From contig NZ_CP033917.1 of NCBI RefSeq assembly GCF_003815655.1, positions 3,472,001 to 3,536,000 on the forward strand: a DNA stretch of 64,000 nucleotides, given 5' to 3'. The stretch comes from Chryseobacterium sp. G0201 (GTDB lineage Bacteria > Bacteroidota > Bacteroidia > Flavobacteriales > Weeksellaceae). The translations under genes were made by a program, and so were the position numbers. Each line of letters opens with the position of its first letter. Within the stretch, counting starts at the first letter, position 1. Below are positions 44,634-54,027 of this stretch, piece by piece. The notes under the pieces are model-generated. The model was not told the DNA's origin, did not search any database, and saw only the letters and a list, made by a program, of their open reading frames with translations.

Positions 44634-45317
44634 TTATCTAAAACCGCCTCCGGTTGATCTCGTGGGAGTTGTAGTTTGTGGAGTGCTCTGTGAGCCTGAA
44701 CTGTTTCTAAATCCTCCGCTGTTGCTGTTTGACGAGCTATTGTTTCTAAATCCACCACTGTTGTTATTTTGTGGTGCGGGAGTAGTTGGTTGCTGATTTC
44801 TGAATCCTCCACTGTTGCTGTTATTCGCTGGTGGTGTACTGTTTCTAAAACCTCCATTATTACCATTACTTGCAGGCGGCGTTGTATTTCTGAAACCTCC
44901 GCTGTTATTTTGGTTAGTTCCGGAATTGGAGTTTCTGAATCCTCCGTTGTTATTTCCGTTATTTCTAAATCCGTTTCCGTTATTATTTCTGTTTGAATTT
45001 GAATTTGTAGGGAATCCGTTATTAGGACGTTGCGTAGTTGTCGTAGTTCTTCTTTCTACATAAACTTTTCTTCGGTTATCTCCGTAATAGTAAGGTCTGC
45101 CGTTATCATAATAATAATTGTAATCATTTCTGTAATAATATCCGTCATTACCATAATATCCACCACCACCGTAGTAGCCTTGTGGGGCATAATAATATCC
45201 GTTATTATAATATGGATCTCCGTAACCATTGTTTGCATATCCGTCAGAATAGGCAAGACAAGATGTTAAGCTTGTTATAACGAAAATACTTAATGCAATT
45301 TTTAATAAATTTTTCAT
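44634..45317 (-). CDS. Low-complexity lipoprotein with GGFRN repeats
   Basis: 227 residues from the ATG at 45315-45317, which overlaps the pnuC stop by ATGA and gives an SPII signal (MKNLLKIALSIFVITSLTSCLAY). The mature N-terminal part is rich in Gly and Tyr (YGDPYYNNGYYYAPQGYYGGGG) and the rest is Asn/Ser/Thr/Pro spacers carrying seven or eight GGFRN or GFRN units, ending GGGFR. It is probably disordered and surface-exposed, with regularly spaced Phe-Arg contact points. No enzyme motif. Another ORF on the same DNA (44603-44866) is a shadow produced by the repeats. Confidence 0.75.
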   Translation of the reverse strand: MKNLLKIALSIFVITSLTSCLAYSDGYANNGYGDPYYNNGYYYAPQGYYGGGGYYGNDGYYYRNDYNYYYDNGRPYYYGDNRRKVYVERRTTTTTQRPNNGFPTNSNSNRNNNGNGFRNNGNNNGGFRNSNSGTNQNNSGGFRNTTPPASNGNNGGFRNSTPPANNSNSGGFRNQQPTTPAPQNNNSGGFRNNSSSNSNSGGFRNSSGSQSTPQTTTPTRSTGGGFR

Positions 45318-45991
45318 GACTTTATTGTACTTTTTTCTTTTAAACTTTTTTTCCAACTGACGTATCCTAAGATCGCCATTCTAGTAAATACCAAATATTG
45401 AACCGAAGTGATACCAAGACCCTTAAAAATCATCATCGGCATGCAAATAAAATCTCCTATGATCCAGAAAATCCAGTTCTCAATGCGCTGTTTGGCCATA
45501 AACCACATCCCCACTAAAAATATGGAAGTGGTGATAACATCCAGCCAATTTGCCCAATCAAGATGATATAAACCTAAGTTGGTGCCCTCCATTGAAAATT
45601 GATTATCTATGTAAGGTTTATAATAATATATGATAGTAACTAAAAGTAGACTTATTATGAAAAGAAAGATTGCAAAAATCCATTCTTTTTTTGTTGCCCA
45701 AGAAACATCTACATGAATGTGATCTTTGGAATTCTTCGCCCATAGAACCCAGCCGTAAACACTCATCGCCGTATAATAAACGTTGATCATACAATCTCCC
45801 AATAATCCGAAGTTGAAAAGAATGTAAACATAAATTAATGTAGAAACAATACCGGTAGGGTACACCCAAATGTTTTTCTTGATGGAAAAATAAACACTTA
45901 AAATTCCGAAGACCGTTCCGCCGGCTTCTAACAGAATTTGTAAATCAGTATAGCTCTCATACGGTTTTACGAAAAGATCGTATAAATTCAT
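45314..45991 (-). CDS. pnuC: Nicotinamide riboside/mononucleotide transporter PnuC
   Basis: 225 residues from the ATG at 45989-45991; the longer frame begins at a GTG 10 codons earlier. Seven or so membrane helices and PnuC signatures: GTVFGILSVYFSIKKNIWVYPTG, MINVYYTAMSVYGWVLW and the C-terminal ENWIFWIIGDFICMPM. It brings a vitamin B3 ribonucleoside into the cell for NAD synthesis. No TPP or NAD riboswitch-like pattern was recognised upstream. It overlaps the GGFRN lipoprotein gene by four bases. Confidence 0.9.
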   Translation of the reverse strand: MNLYDLFVKPYESYTDLQILLEAGGTVFGILSVYFSIKKNIWVYPTGIVSTLIYVYILFNFGLLGDCMINVYYTAMSVYGWVLWAKNSKDHIHVDVSWATKKEWIFAIFLFIISLLLVTIIYYYKPYIDNQFSMEGTNLGLYHLDWANWLDVITTSIFLVGMWFMAKQRIENWIFWIIGDFICMPMMIFKGLGITSVQYLVFTRMAILGYVSWKKSLKEKSTIKS

Positions 45992-46156
45992 GAGGTCAAA
46001 AATAAACAAAAATTCACACACCTGAAAATGCCTTAAATTATATGTGAATCAGATTTTTAAGTTTTAAAATTTAAAATAAATGACGAAAGTTTGCCAATAA
46101 ACGTTAGTATTTCTAAATTTTTTATATTTTCGTAAATCTTTAATAAATAATAAAAT

Positions 46157-47698
46157 ATGTCTAAAATTTGGGTTAAAAAACCGATGAGCGCCTATGAAGC
46201 TGATATCAAAAAGAGTGAGCTGAAACGCGTTCTTGGAAAATGGAGCCTTACTGCTATTGGAATCGGAGCAATTATCGGAGGAGGAATTTTTGTATTGACG
46301 GGAACAGGAGCTTATTATAATGCAGGGCCTGCATTAGCTTTGTCATTTGTAATCGCAGGAATTGCCTGTGTATTTGCAGCTTTGTGTTATGCAGAATTTG
46401 CATCAATACTTCCCGTAGAAGGTTCGGCTTATGCTTACGCTTATGGAACGGTAGGAGAGATCTTCGCATGGATCATCGGTTGGGGATTGATTCTCGAATA
46501 TGCAATGGGATCGATGACCGTTGCGGTATCATGGTCTGGATATTTCGCCAAACTCCTCAAAATGTTTGGGTTACATTTGCCGAATTGGCTTACGACGGAT
46601 CCACAAACGTATTGGGCTGCAGGAAACACTGGTTTTTCAATGAATTTACCGGCATTTTTTATCGTTTTATTTGTAATCTCAATTTTAGTGAGAGGAACAA
46701 AAGGAGCGGCAAAAGCAAATAACTTTATCGTTATCCTTAAAGTTTCGGCTATTATTTTCGTGATTATTGCAGGATCATTTATTATTTTCGGTTCTGCTGA
46801 TCCGTTTAAAAACTGGATTCCTTTCATCCCTGAAGCTACAACCATTACAGAAGGCGGAGTCTCGCATTCTGCTTACGGTATAGGTGGAGTGGTTGCAGGA
46901 GCATCTGCTATTTTCTTTGCCTATGTAGGATTTGATGCAGTTTCCACACAAGCCGGAGAAGCTATTAATCCTAAAAAGGACGTTCCTTTTGCTATTATTA
47001 CTTCATTGGTAATCTGTACACTTTTATATATTTTGGTCTCTCTTGTGTTAACGGGAATGATGCATTACACAGATTTCAATCCTCTAGGTAAATATCCTGA
47101 TGCCATCAAAGCTCCTGTAGCTTACGCATTTGATATTGCCGGATATGCTTGGGCTGGTTACATCATTACGATTGCAGCGACGGTTGGTTTAATCTCAGTA
47201 TTAATGGTAATGATCATGGGACAATCAAGAATCTTCTTGGGAATGTCCAAAGATGGTCTTATTCCTGCTACTTTCTCAAAAGTAAACCCTAAAACTGGGG
47301 TACCAACGAAAAATCTTATTATTTTAGGAGGTGTAATTTCTGTTATTGCTTCTTTAACACCAATTAATGACCTAGCTCACATGACCAGTTTCGGAACTCT
47401 ATTTGCGTTCACAATGGTTTGCGTAGCAGTTTGGGTATTAAGAGTGAAAGAACCGAACTTACAGAGGAATTTCAAAGTTCCGGCTTTACCTTTAATCGCT
47501 TGTTTAGGTATTTTAATTAATGTTTATTTGATTTTCAACTTGAGTAGAGAAGCTAAATTATATTCTTTTGCTTGGTTAATTATCGGTTTCATTATTTATT
47601 TCCTATACAGTAAAAGAAACTCAAAACTTCAAAACGGAGGTTACGGAGAAACTTTTAAAGCTGAACAGGAGCCTTTAGAAAAACCTGATTTAGATTAA
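46157..47698 (+). CDS. Amino-acid permease, APC superfamily (CAT-like)
   Basis: 513 residues with 12 or more membrane helices. The substrate-binding first helix appears as IGIGAIIGGGIFVLTG, followed by AGPALALSFVIAGIACVFAALCYAEFAS and GSAYAYAYGTVGEIFAWIIGWGLILEYA, and helix 6-7 with FFAYVGFDAVSTQAGEAINPKKDVPFAI. This is the cationic-amino-acid-transporter-like branch. It carries amino acids across the inner membrane; the exact substrate is not determined. A strong terminator follows. Confidence 0.92.
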   Translation: MSKIWVKKPMSAYEADIKKSELKRVLGKWSLTAIGIGAIIGGGIFVLTGTGAYYNAGPALALSFVIAGIACVFAALCYAEFASILPVEGSAYAYAYGTVGEIFAWIIGWGLILEYAMGSMTVAVSWSGYFAKLLKMFGLHLPNWLTTDPQTYWAAGNTGFSMNLPAFFIVLFVISILVRGTKGAAKANNFIVILKVSAIIFVIIAGSFIIFGSADPFKNWIPFIPEATTITEGGVSHSAYGIGGVVAGASAIFFAYVGFDAVSTQAGEAINPKKDVPFAIITSLVICTLLYILVSLVLTGMMHYTDFNPLGKYPDAIKAPVAYAFDIAGYAWAGYIITIAATVGLISVLMVMIMGQSRIFLGMSKDGLIPATFSKVNPKTGVPTKNLIILGGVISVIASLTPINDLAHMTSFGTLFAFTMVCVAVWVLRVKEPNLQRNFKVPALPLIACLGILINVYLIFNLSREAKLYSFAWLIIGFIIYFLYSKRNSKLQNGGYGETFKAEQEPLEKPDLD

Positions 47699-47713
47699 TT
47701 AAAAAATATTCAA

Positions 47714-47748
47714 CGTAAAATCCACAGAATTCTGTGGATTTTTTATTT
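47714..47748 (+). terminator. Terminator of the permease gene
   Basis: AAAATCCACAGAA and TTCTGTGGATTTT form a perfect 13-pair inverted repeat followed by T-rich DNA. Confidence 0.9.
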
Positions 47749-47751
47749 TTG
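47744..47751 (+). promoter_or_regulatory. -7 box overlapping the terminator tail
   Basis: TATTTTTG fits TAnnTTTG, uses the T-tail of the preceding terminator and lies five bases before the ATG at 47757. Confidence 0.4.
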
Positions 47752-47756
47752 CTAAT

Positions 47757-48779
47757 ATGAAAAAGCTTTTACCATTTTTATTTTCTTTTCTGGGAATACT
47801 TACGTTTTCCCAACAAGTAGAAAGTCTGACAACTATTTTAAATGACAAAATAAGCATCCGCGCTTTGGAAGTTTACGATGGGAAAGTCTGGTACAGCGGA
47901 ACAGATGCAAAGTTTGGTTTTGTTGATTTAAAGAATTTTAATAATCAAAAACAGATCAAATTATCTGAAAAGAAACTTCAATTCAGAACATTAGCTCAGG
48001 ATAAAACTTCATTTTATGCTATAAATATTGAAAGTCCGGCTTACTTTTTTAAGATTGATAAAAAAAGTTTGAAATCACAAACGATATTTACAGATACTAT
48101 AAAAACTGCTTTTTATGATGCATTACATTTTGTAAACAATGACTTGGCATATGCATTCAGTGATTCTGATAAAGACAATAATTTAAAACTTGCTGTTTTT
48201 AATTCAAAAGGAAAAAATAAATGGTATGTGATTGAAAATGGGCGTAAATTAAATCCAGGTGAGGCCGCATTCGCTGCGAGTAACACAAATATTGCTTCAA
48301 CTAAAAATTATCTGTGGATCGCAACAGGCGGAAAAGCATCGAGAATTTTAAGGTTAACATTTAAAAATGAAAAATTTGAGATATTTGAGACTTCATTTAT
48401 TCAGGGAGAATCTTCTCAGGGAATGTATTCAATAGACTTTCTTAACGATAAATTCGGAGTTGCAGTTGGCGGAGATTATACAAAACAAGATGCAAATATC
48501 AATAATATTGCAACAACTAACGATGGCGGAAAAACCTGGCAGATTCAAGCCTCTGGACAGAATGCTGGATATACAACTTGTGTAAAAATTAAACCAAATT
48601 CTAAAGGAAAAGAAATTATTTCCGTTGGAGATCAACACATCAGTTATTCCTCAGATTTTGGAAAAACCTGGAAGAAAATTTCTGATGAAAAAGGATTTTT
48701 TGTCTGCAAATGGCTAAATAAAAATACAATCGTTTTGGCTGGAAAAGACAAAATATCTTTGTTTAAATTAAAATTTTAA
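47757..48779 (+). CDS. Exported BNR/photosystem-assembly-like beta-propeller protein
   Basis: 340 residues with a signal peptide (MKKLLPFLFSFLGILTFSQ). Two sialidase-type Asp-box motifs are visible in the second half: TTNDGGKTWQIQ and YSSDFGKTWKKI, with earlier blades such as VYDGKVWYSGTDAKFGFVD. This points to a YCF48/BNR-like propeller in the periplasm or outside the cell. Enzymatic function is not shown by any motif. It precedes an esterase gene after 78 bases. Confidence 0.8.
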   Translation: MKKLLPFLFSFLGILTFSQQVESLTTILNDKISIRALEVYDGKVWYSGTDAKFGFVDLKNFNNQKQIKLSEKKLQFRTLAQDKTSFYAINIESPAYFFKIDKKSLKSQTIFTDTIKTAFYDALHFVNNDLAYAFSDSDKDNNLKLAVFNSKGKNKWYVIENGRKLNPGEAAFAASNTNIASTKNYLWIATGGKASRILRLTFKNEKFEIFETSFIQGESSQGMYSIDFLNDKFGVAVGGDYTKQDANINNIATTNDGGKTWQIQASGQNAGYTTCVKIKPNSKGKEIISVGDQHISYSSDFGKTWKKISDEKGFFVCKWLNKNTIVLAGKDKISLFKLKF

Positions 48780-48835
48780 ATTTTTCATATAGAGTTTATC
48801 TCTTTGGAAACTTTTCATTAAAACTTTCTTCAACT

Positions 48836-48843
48836 TAATTTTG
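48836..48843 (+). promoter_or_regulatory. -7 box of the SASA esterase gene
   Basis: TAATTTTG, 14 bases before the ATG at 48858. Confidence 0.45.
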
Positions 48844-48857
48844 GTTAAAATTTCTGC

Positions 48858-49769
48858 ATGAAAAACTTTAAAATATTCTTTCTTTTAATAATTCCGACTT
48901 TATTTTATACTCAAAAGATCAGAGTTTTTATTTTGGCAGGACAATCCAATATGAATGGTTTCGGTTACAATAAAGATCTTCCGAGTGATTTGAAAAATTT
49001 TAAAGATGTCTATATTTTTCAGGGAAATTCTGTTCCGGATGGGGATTTGAATGGCGGAACAGGAAAATGGGACGTTTTAAAACCAGGACACGGAACCGGA
49101 TTTAAAACAGATGGAAAAACAAATATGCTTTCAGACAGATTCGGTTTAGAAATCACTTTCGCGAAAAGAATGAAAGAACTTTTCCCAAATGATAAAATTG
49201 CTTTGATAAAATATGCTAGAGAAGGAACTTCCATCGACAGCCTCGCTGCTGCCAATTTTGGATGCTGGGATGCAGATTTTAACGGAAAGAACGGAATCAA
49301 TCAATACGATAACTTTTTAAAAACCGTAAAAAATGCTTTATCTGAAGCGGATATCGACGGAAACAGCAAAAAAGATGAATTGATACCTTCAGGAATTCTT
49401 TGGATGCAAGGTGAAAGTGATGCAGGTTTCACAGAAGAAATTGCCAATAATTATTATGGTCATTTAAAAGTATTGATGAATCAAATGAGAGCGACTTTAT
49501 TAATCGATGATCTGCCCGTTGTGATCGGAAAAATCTCAGATTCCGGGAAGAATGAAGCCGGGAAAGTTTGGCCGACAGGCGAGTTGGTGCAATATGCTCA
49601 GGAAAAGTTTGTGAAGAATGATAAAAATGCTGCGATCATCCGATCAACGGTAAAATATAATTACGGAAATGACCCTTGGCACTATGACAGTGCGGGTTAC
49701 ATCGATTTGGGGAAGAATTTTGCGGATGCGGTATTTAGACTCATTATAAATTTCGAAAAGAAACCCTAA
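48858..49769 (+). CDS. Exported SASA-domain carbohydrate esterase
   Basis: 303 residues with a signal peptide (MKNFKIFFLLIIPTLFYTQ). SGNH-type blocks of the SASA (sialate O-acetylesterase-like) family: Ser in FILAGQSNMNGFG, Gly/Asn region KYAREGTSI, Gln/Glu in ILWMQGESDAG and Asp/His in NDPWHYDSAGY. It should remove O-acetyl groups from sugars in the periplasm or outside. The family includes plant-glycan and sialic-acid esterases, so the substrate is open. Confidence 0.88.
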   Translation: MKNFKIFFLLIIPTLFYTQKIRVFILAGQSNMNGFGYNKDLPSDLKNFKDVYIFQGNSVPDGDLNGGTGKWDVLKPGHGTGFKTDGKTNMLSDRFGLEITFAKRMKELFPNDKIALIKYAREGTSIDSLAAANFGCWDADFNGKNGINQYDNFLKTVKNALSEADIDGNSKKDELIPSGILWMQGESDAGFTEEIANNYYGHLKVLMNQMRATLLIDDLPVVIGKISDSGKNEAGKVWPTGELVQYAQEKFVKNDKNAAIIRSTVKYNYGNDPWHYDSAGYIDLGKNFADAVFRLIINFEKKP

Positions 49770-49803
49770 TATAATTCATGATTTAAAATTCATAAGTTAT
49801 ATT

Positions 49804-49863
49804 TAATTTTGCAATATGAAATTCCTTTTGGAGTTCCATTTTAAAAATTTACATTTTCAATGA
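49804..49863 (+). other. -7 box and 15-codon leader ORF coupled to hemN
   Basis: TAATTTTG at 49804-49811 is followed after four bases by an ATG at 49816, opening MKFLLEFHFKNLHFQ and a TGA at 49861-49863 that overlaps the hemN ATG (ATGA at 49860-49863). The promoter spacing and exact overlap suggest a leaderless leader peptide translationally coupled to hemN. No known leader family is recognised. Confidence 0.4.
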
Positions 49864-51218
49864 ATTCTTTAATAGATAAATATAATATTCCGGGACCTCG
49901 TTACACGTCTTATCCTACTGTTCCTTATTGGGACGAAAGCACTTTTTCGCCTGAGAAATGGAAAGAAAGCGTAATACGGTCATTTAAGGAAAGTAATGCA
50001 GCGGAAGGAATTTCTATTTACATCCATTTGCCTTTCTGTGAGGCTTTGTGTACGTTTTGTGCGTGTCACAAGCGTATTACAAAACAACATAGCGTAGAAA
50101 CACCTTATTTAGAAAGTGTTTTAAAAGAATGGAAGCTTTATCTGGAACTTTTTAATGAAAAACCAAAATTAAAAGAACTTCATTTAGGTGGAGGAACACC
50201 AACATTTTTCTCTCCTAAAAACTTGAAAACTTTATTGGAAGGTATTTTTGAAAGTGTAGAAATTGCAGAACATCCTGAATTTTCTTTCGAAGGTCACCCA
50301 AATAATACGACGAAAGATCATCTTCAAACTTTGTATGATCTAGGTTTCAGAAGGGTAAGTTTTGGAGTTCAGGATTATGATCCTAAAGTTCAGAAAGCGA
50401 TCAACAGAATTCAGCCTTTTGAAAATGTGAAAAATGTGACGGAATGGGCTAAAGAAATTGGATACAGAGGGATCAGTCACGATTTGGTTTTCGGACTTCC
50501 GCATCAGACTTGGGAAGCGATGGAACATACAATTCGTAAAACAATGGAATTAAAGCCGGATCGTCTGGCGTTTTATTCTTATGCGCACGTTCCGTGGGTT
50601 AAAGGTGTAGGACAGAGAGGCTTTGATGAAAATGATTTGCCAAGCGGAGAAGAAAAACGTCGTTTGTATGAAGATGGGAAAAAATTATTGGAAGATTTAG
50701 GATATATTGAAGTTGGGATGGATCATTTTTCTCTTGAACATGATGATCTGTATCAATCATTGATTCAGAAAAAGCTTCACAGAAACTTTATGGGATATAC
50801 TTCAAGCAATACCCAATTGATGGTTGGTCTTGGAATGTCTTCTATTTCTGATTCCTGGTATGCTTTTGCTCAGAATGTAAAAACAGTGGAAGAGTATCAG
50901 AAAACGGTTGAAGAAGGCGAAATTCCTGTGGTAAAAGGGCATATTTTAAATGAAGAAGATCTGACTGTAAGAAGGCATATTTTGAATTTAATGTGTCAGC
51001 TTGAAACAACTTTTGATGCTCAAAACTCTTTCCCTGAGCTGGAAAATGCTTTTGAAATGCTTAAAGAAATGGAAAAAGACGAGTTGGTTGAAATTCATGA
51101 TAATCAGATAAAAATTACTGAAAAAGGACGAGCATTTACAAGAAACGTTGCGATGGTTTTTGACCTTAGAATGATGAGAAATAAGCCTGAGACAAGAATT
51201 TTCTCAATGACGATCTAG
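49860..51218 (+). CDS. hemN: Oxygen-independent coproporphyrinogen III oxidase
   Basis: 452 residues, radical-SAM enzyme of haem synthesis that decarboxylates coproporphyrinogen III without oxygen. The iron-sulphur cysteines are C60, C64 and C67 in FCEALCTFCAC with C69 completing the CxxxCxxCxC pattern specific to true HemN. Other HemN blocks: YTSYPTVPYW at the N-terminus, LHLGGGTPTFF, FRRVSFGVQDYDPKVQKAINR and HDLVFGLPHQT. The C-terminal winged-helix part (ITEKGRAFTRNVAMVFD) is complete. A membrane-protein gene follows after three bases. Confidence 0.95.
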   Translation: MNSLIDKYNIPGPRYTSYPTVPYWDESTFSPEKWKESVIRSFKESNAAEGISIYIHLPFCEALCTFCACHKRITKQHSVETPYLESVLKEWKLYLELFNEKPKLKELHLGGGTPTFFSPKNLKTLLEGIFESVEIAEHPEFSFEGHPNNTTKDHLQTLYDLGFRRVSFGVQDYDPKVQKAINRIQPFENVKNVTEWAKEIGYRGISHDLVFGLPHQTWEAMEHTIRKTMELKPDRLAFYSYAHVPWVKGVGQRGFDENDLPSGEEKRRLYEDGKKLLEDLGYIEVGMDHFSLEHDDLYQSLIQKKLHRNFMGYTSSNTQLMVGLGMSSISDSWYAFAQNVKTVEEYQKTVEEGEIPVVKGHILNEEDLTVRRHILNLMCQLETTFDAQNSFPELENAFEMLKEMEKDELVEIHDNQIKITEKGRAFTRNVAMVFDLRMMRNKPETRIFSMTI

Positions 51219-51221
51219 TCT

Positions 51222-52427
51222 ATGAAGGGGAAAGTTCTGCTTGCTTTACTTTATTTCTATGCACTGATTTTCAGTGTTCTAAAAACGATAAGATTTCCGA
51301 ATGAGTGGTCAGAAGCACATTGGTTGATCGATTATCGTTTCGGATTTATTAAAAGAGGTCTTGCAGGACAAATATTTGGTTTCTTTTTTCAGAAAAATGA
51401 ATTTAATATTTTGTTGGTTTCAGCAGTAATATTATTGATTCTTTATGGATGTATATATTTTATTGTCTTAAAGCAGACGAATAATCTTTCGCAAAACATC
51501 TATCGGGTAGTATTTTATTTAGTTTTCTTTCTGTCGCAGTATATTGTTTTAAGCGCTCATATAATTGGTTACTTTGACCATATTGTTTTTTTATTGACCA
51601 TATTGATTATTTATCTAATAAGAAAAAATCTGATCTTTCTTTCATCAATATTGGTCTGTATAAGTTTGCTGATTCATGAAATATCTTTTTTCCTGACAAT
51701 TCCTATTTCTCTTTTTGCTTTAATTGTTGCAGCAATGTCTAATGAAAAATTTTCTTTCAACGAAGTTTTTAATTTACAATTATTAAAGAAAAGCATCTTG
51801 TTTCTGGGGCTTCCTGCTGTTTTGATGTTTTTCTTATCATATTATCAGGAAATTTATGGGAAGGAAAATTACTTAAGTCTGTTTAATTATCTTAAGGCTT
51901 CAGGATTTATTAAAAAAGATATTGCAGATCTGGTAGCAACTTCATACACTGAAAAATTTACATATTATTTAGAAACAGAGAGTAAAAGTTTTGTTATAAA
52001 AATGATTTATCATAAATCTTTTGCTTTTAGTCTTCCGATTCTGTTTTTGCTGTTTATTGTTTATAAAGAATACCAAAGAATAGGTTTGCCTTTATTTTTT
52101 CTGTTCATAATCGCTGTTTTATCGCCATTATTACTTCATTTCGTTGCTTGGGATACCTATAGAATCTGGGCTTTCCCTTATATGACGATGTTTTTGGGAT
52201 ATTGGATCTTGAATGTGAAATTTAAAAATAGTACAGATCAGTTTGAACAATTTCCTGTTGTATTAATGATAATTTCAGCGTTGGTAATGGTTTTCTTAGC
52301 AATAACTCAACCCGATTTATTTGACTTTGAAGTTGCAAGATTTTCTTTAATTGAAAGAATATTGATGTTAATTCCAATCCTTGCGGGATTTGGGTATTAT
52401 ATAAAAGCCCCAAAAAAAATATTCTGA
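51222..52427 (+). CDS. Polytopic membrane protein of unknown function
   Basis: 401 residues with about ten membrane helices. The N-terminus has a conserved-looking loop SEAHWLIDYRFGFIKRGLAGQ after the first helix; later helices include IYRVVFYLVFFLSQYIVL and IVFLLTILIIYLI, with LLHFVAWDTYRIWAFPYMTMFLG near the end. The layout resembles uncharacterised Bacteroidota envelope proteins with a glycosyltransferase-like or EpsG-like topology, but no catalytic motif is evident. It starts three bases after hemN, so it is co-transcribed with it. Confidence 0.75.
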   Translation: MKGKVLLALLYFYALIFSVLKTIRFPNEWSEAHWLIDYRFGFIKRGLAGQIFGFFFQKNEFNILLVSAVILLILYGCIYFIVLKQTNNLSQNIYRVVFYLVFFLSQYIVLSAHIIGYFDHIVFLLTILIIYLIRKNLIFLSSILVCISLLIHEISFFLTIPISLFALIVAAMSNEKFSFNEVFNLQLLKKSILFLGLPAVLMFFLSYYQEIYGKENYLSLFNYLKASGFIKKDIADLVATSYTEKFTYYLETESKSFVIKMIYHKSFAFSLPILFLLFIVYKEYQRIGLPLFFLFIIAVLSPLLLHFVAWDTYRIWAFPYMTMFLGYWILNVKFKNSTDQFEQFPVVLMIISALVMVFLAITQPDLFDFEVARFSLIERILMLIPILAGFGYYIKAPKKIF

Positions 52428-52439
52428 GGCTTTTAATTT

Positions 52440-53810
52440 TTATTTAATAATCAATTTCTGACTGTAAGATTTCAGCTCCCCGGATTTTAAGTTAATATAA
52501 TAAACTCCTGCAGGGATTCCTGTAATATCAATGCTGTTATCGCTGTTGATCTTCGCATTTTCAAGAACTTTTCTTCCTTCTGAGCTTATAATTTCGGCGG
52601 AAATATCTTTATCTTTCAAACCATCAATAAAAACTTTTTTAGAAGCAGGATTAGGATACACTTTGATTTGTTTCAAATTATTGTTTTCATTGGTAGATAA
52701 AGAAGCATCTGTTTTAATTTTAAAGATTTTCCCATTATTTACCGCTGCAACATAAAGTTCTTTTTGGCTGTCTTCTCCAAAAGTCGAAAAATTATTACCC
52801 GCAAATGAGGTTGTCCATGTAATCGCATTTCCGGAATCTAAAATCCCGATCTGCGGAGTACAGTAGTCACTGAAAATATATTTTCCCTGAAGAGCAGGAT
52901 AAAGGGTTCCTCTGTAAACGTAGCCTCCGGTTATGGAGCATCTTCCTCCCGAATGATCATAAACCGCAACCGGAAAGGTCATTGTTGAAGCACTCTGGCA
53001 GCCTGATGTGTTATAAGCCGTATTTCCTTCATAACATCGCCATCCGTAGTTGATTCCGGCCTGTGTGAGCGGCATTCTGTTGATCTCTTCGATTTGCCCT
53101 TGCCCAACATCTGCGATCACTGCATTTCCTGTGGTAAGATCAAAAGACCATTTCCAGGCATTTCTAAGTCCGTAAGCCCAGATTTCGTCCAAGCCATCAA
53201 CCGTTGAACCAATGAAGGGATTTCCTGCCGGGATATTGTATGCTCCTGTTGAATTAACATCAATTCTCAACATTTTTCCTAATAAAGAATTCTTGTTTTG
53301 GGCATTGTTGCCAGGGTCTCCGCCACTTCCACCATCTCCGGTGACGATCCATAAATTTCCGTCCGGTGCAAAATGAATACTTCCGCCATTGTGATTATCG
53401 AATGGTTTTGGAATGTTCAGTAAAATCTTTTCAGAATTAGGATCTGCAACATTAGGATCGGAAGTTACGGTGTATCTCGCAACGATAATATTTCCTGCTG
53501 TGTTGTTGTAATACACAAAAAAATACCCGTTCGCCGAGTATTGTGGATGGAATGCTAAACCTAAAAGTCCTCTTTCACCGCCATAAAGGATTTTAGAACC
53601 AATATTTAAGAAATTCGTGGCATTAATTGTCCCGTTTGGTTGAATAATTTTGATAATTCCGTTCTGTTGCACGACAAAAAGCCGACTGTCGTTGGCATTT
53701 GTGATTTCGACCGGAGCTGTAAGTCCGGTGGCAAATTCTTCCAAAATAATTGTTTGAGAATTAAGGATTAAGGAAGAAAAAATACTTGCCGCAAAAAGTA
53801 GTTTTTTCAT
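52440..53810 (-). CDS. PQQ-type glucose/sorbosone dehydrogenase with T9SS tail
   Basis: 456 residues from the ATG at 53808-53810; the longer frame adds 12 residues ahead of a clean signal peptide (MKKLLFAASIFSSLILNSQ). Six-bladed propeller of the GSDH/HHIP family: EEFATGLTAPVEITNA, RGLLGLAFHPQYSANGYFFVYY, GDGGSGGDPGNNAQNKNSLLGKMLRID and EIWAYGLRNAWKWSFD. A type A T9SS tail begins IKVYPNPASKKVFIDG and ends SQKLIIK. It probably oxidises sugars, or binds them, at the cell surface. Located tail to tail with the membrane-protein gene. Confidence 0.9.
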   Translation of the reverse strand: MKKLLFAASIFSSLILNSQTIILEEFATGLTAPVEITNANDSRLFVVQQNGIIKIIQPNGTINATNFLNIGSKILYGGERGLLGLAFHPQYSANGYFFVYYNNTAGNIIVARYTVTSDPNVADPNSEKILLNIPKPFDNHNGGSIHFAPDGNLWIVTGDGGSGGDPGNNAQNKNSLLGKMLRIDVNSTGAYNIPAGNPFIGSTVDGLDEIWAYGLRNAWKWSFDLTTGNAVIADVGQGQIEEINRMPLTQAGINYGWRCYEGNTAYNTSGCQSASTMTFPVAVYDHSGGRCSITGGYVYRGTLYPALQGKYIFSDYCTPQIGILDSGNAITWTTSFAGNNFSTFGEDSQKELYVAAVNNGKIFKIKTDASLSTNENNNLKQIKVYPNPASKKVFIDGLKDKDISAEIISSEGRKVLENAKINSDNSIDITGIPAGVYYINLKSGELKSYSQKLIIK

Positions 53811-53990
53811 AATATTTTGATATTTAGTGTGTTGAATTAAGTGCATGAAAATTCCGTACCAATCAAATTTAAAATATCATTATAATATAACATAAAAATT
53901 GATAAATCTTAAATAGAAGTGAAATAGCCGATATATCTGAAAATAAACGATTTCTGTTCTTAAAAATTCATAAAATATCAAGAAAATCAT

Positions 53991-53998
53991 TATATTTG
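53991..53998 (+). promoter_or_regulatory. -7 box of secDF
   Basis: TATATTTG, 29 bases before the secDF ATG. Confidence 0.5.
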
Positions 53999-54027
53999 CC
54001 GACTTAATTTAACGTAGTTATAACAAA

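Noticed and set aside
44603..44866. Second open frame over the GGFRN lipoprotein gene
   Set aside because: It is a shadow kept open by the repeated codons and extends into the terminator hairpin; no export signal or family pattern.
45992..46156. TPP or NAD-sensing riboswitch upstream of pnuC
   Set aside because: No CTGAGA/ACCTGATCTGG-type thi-box or other recognised aptamer pattern was seen on the minus strand.
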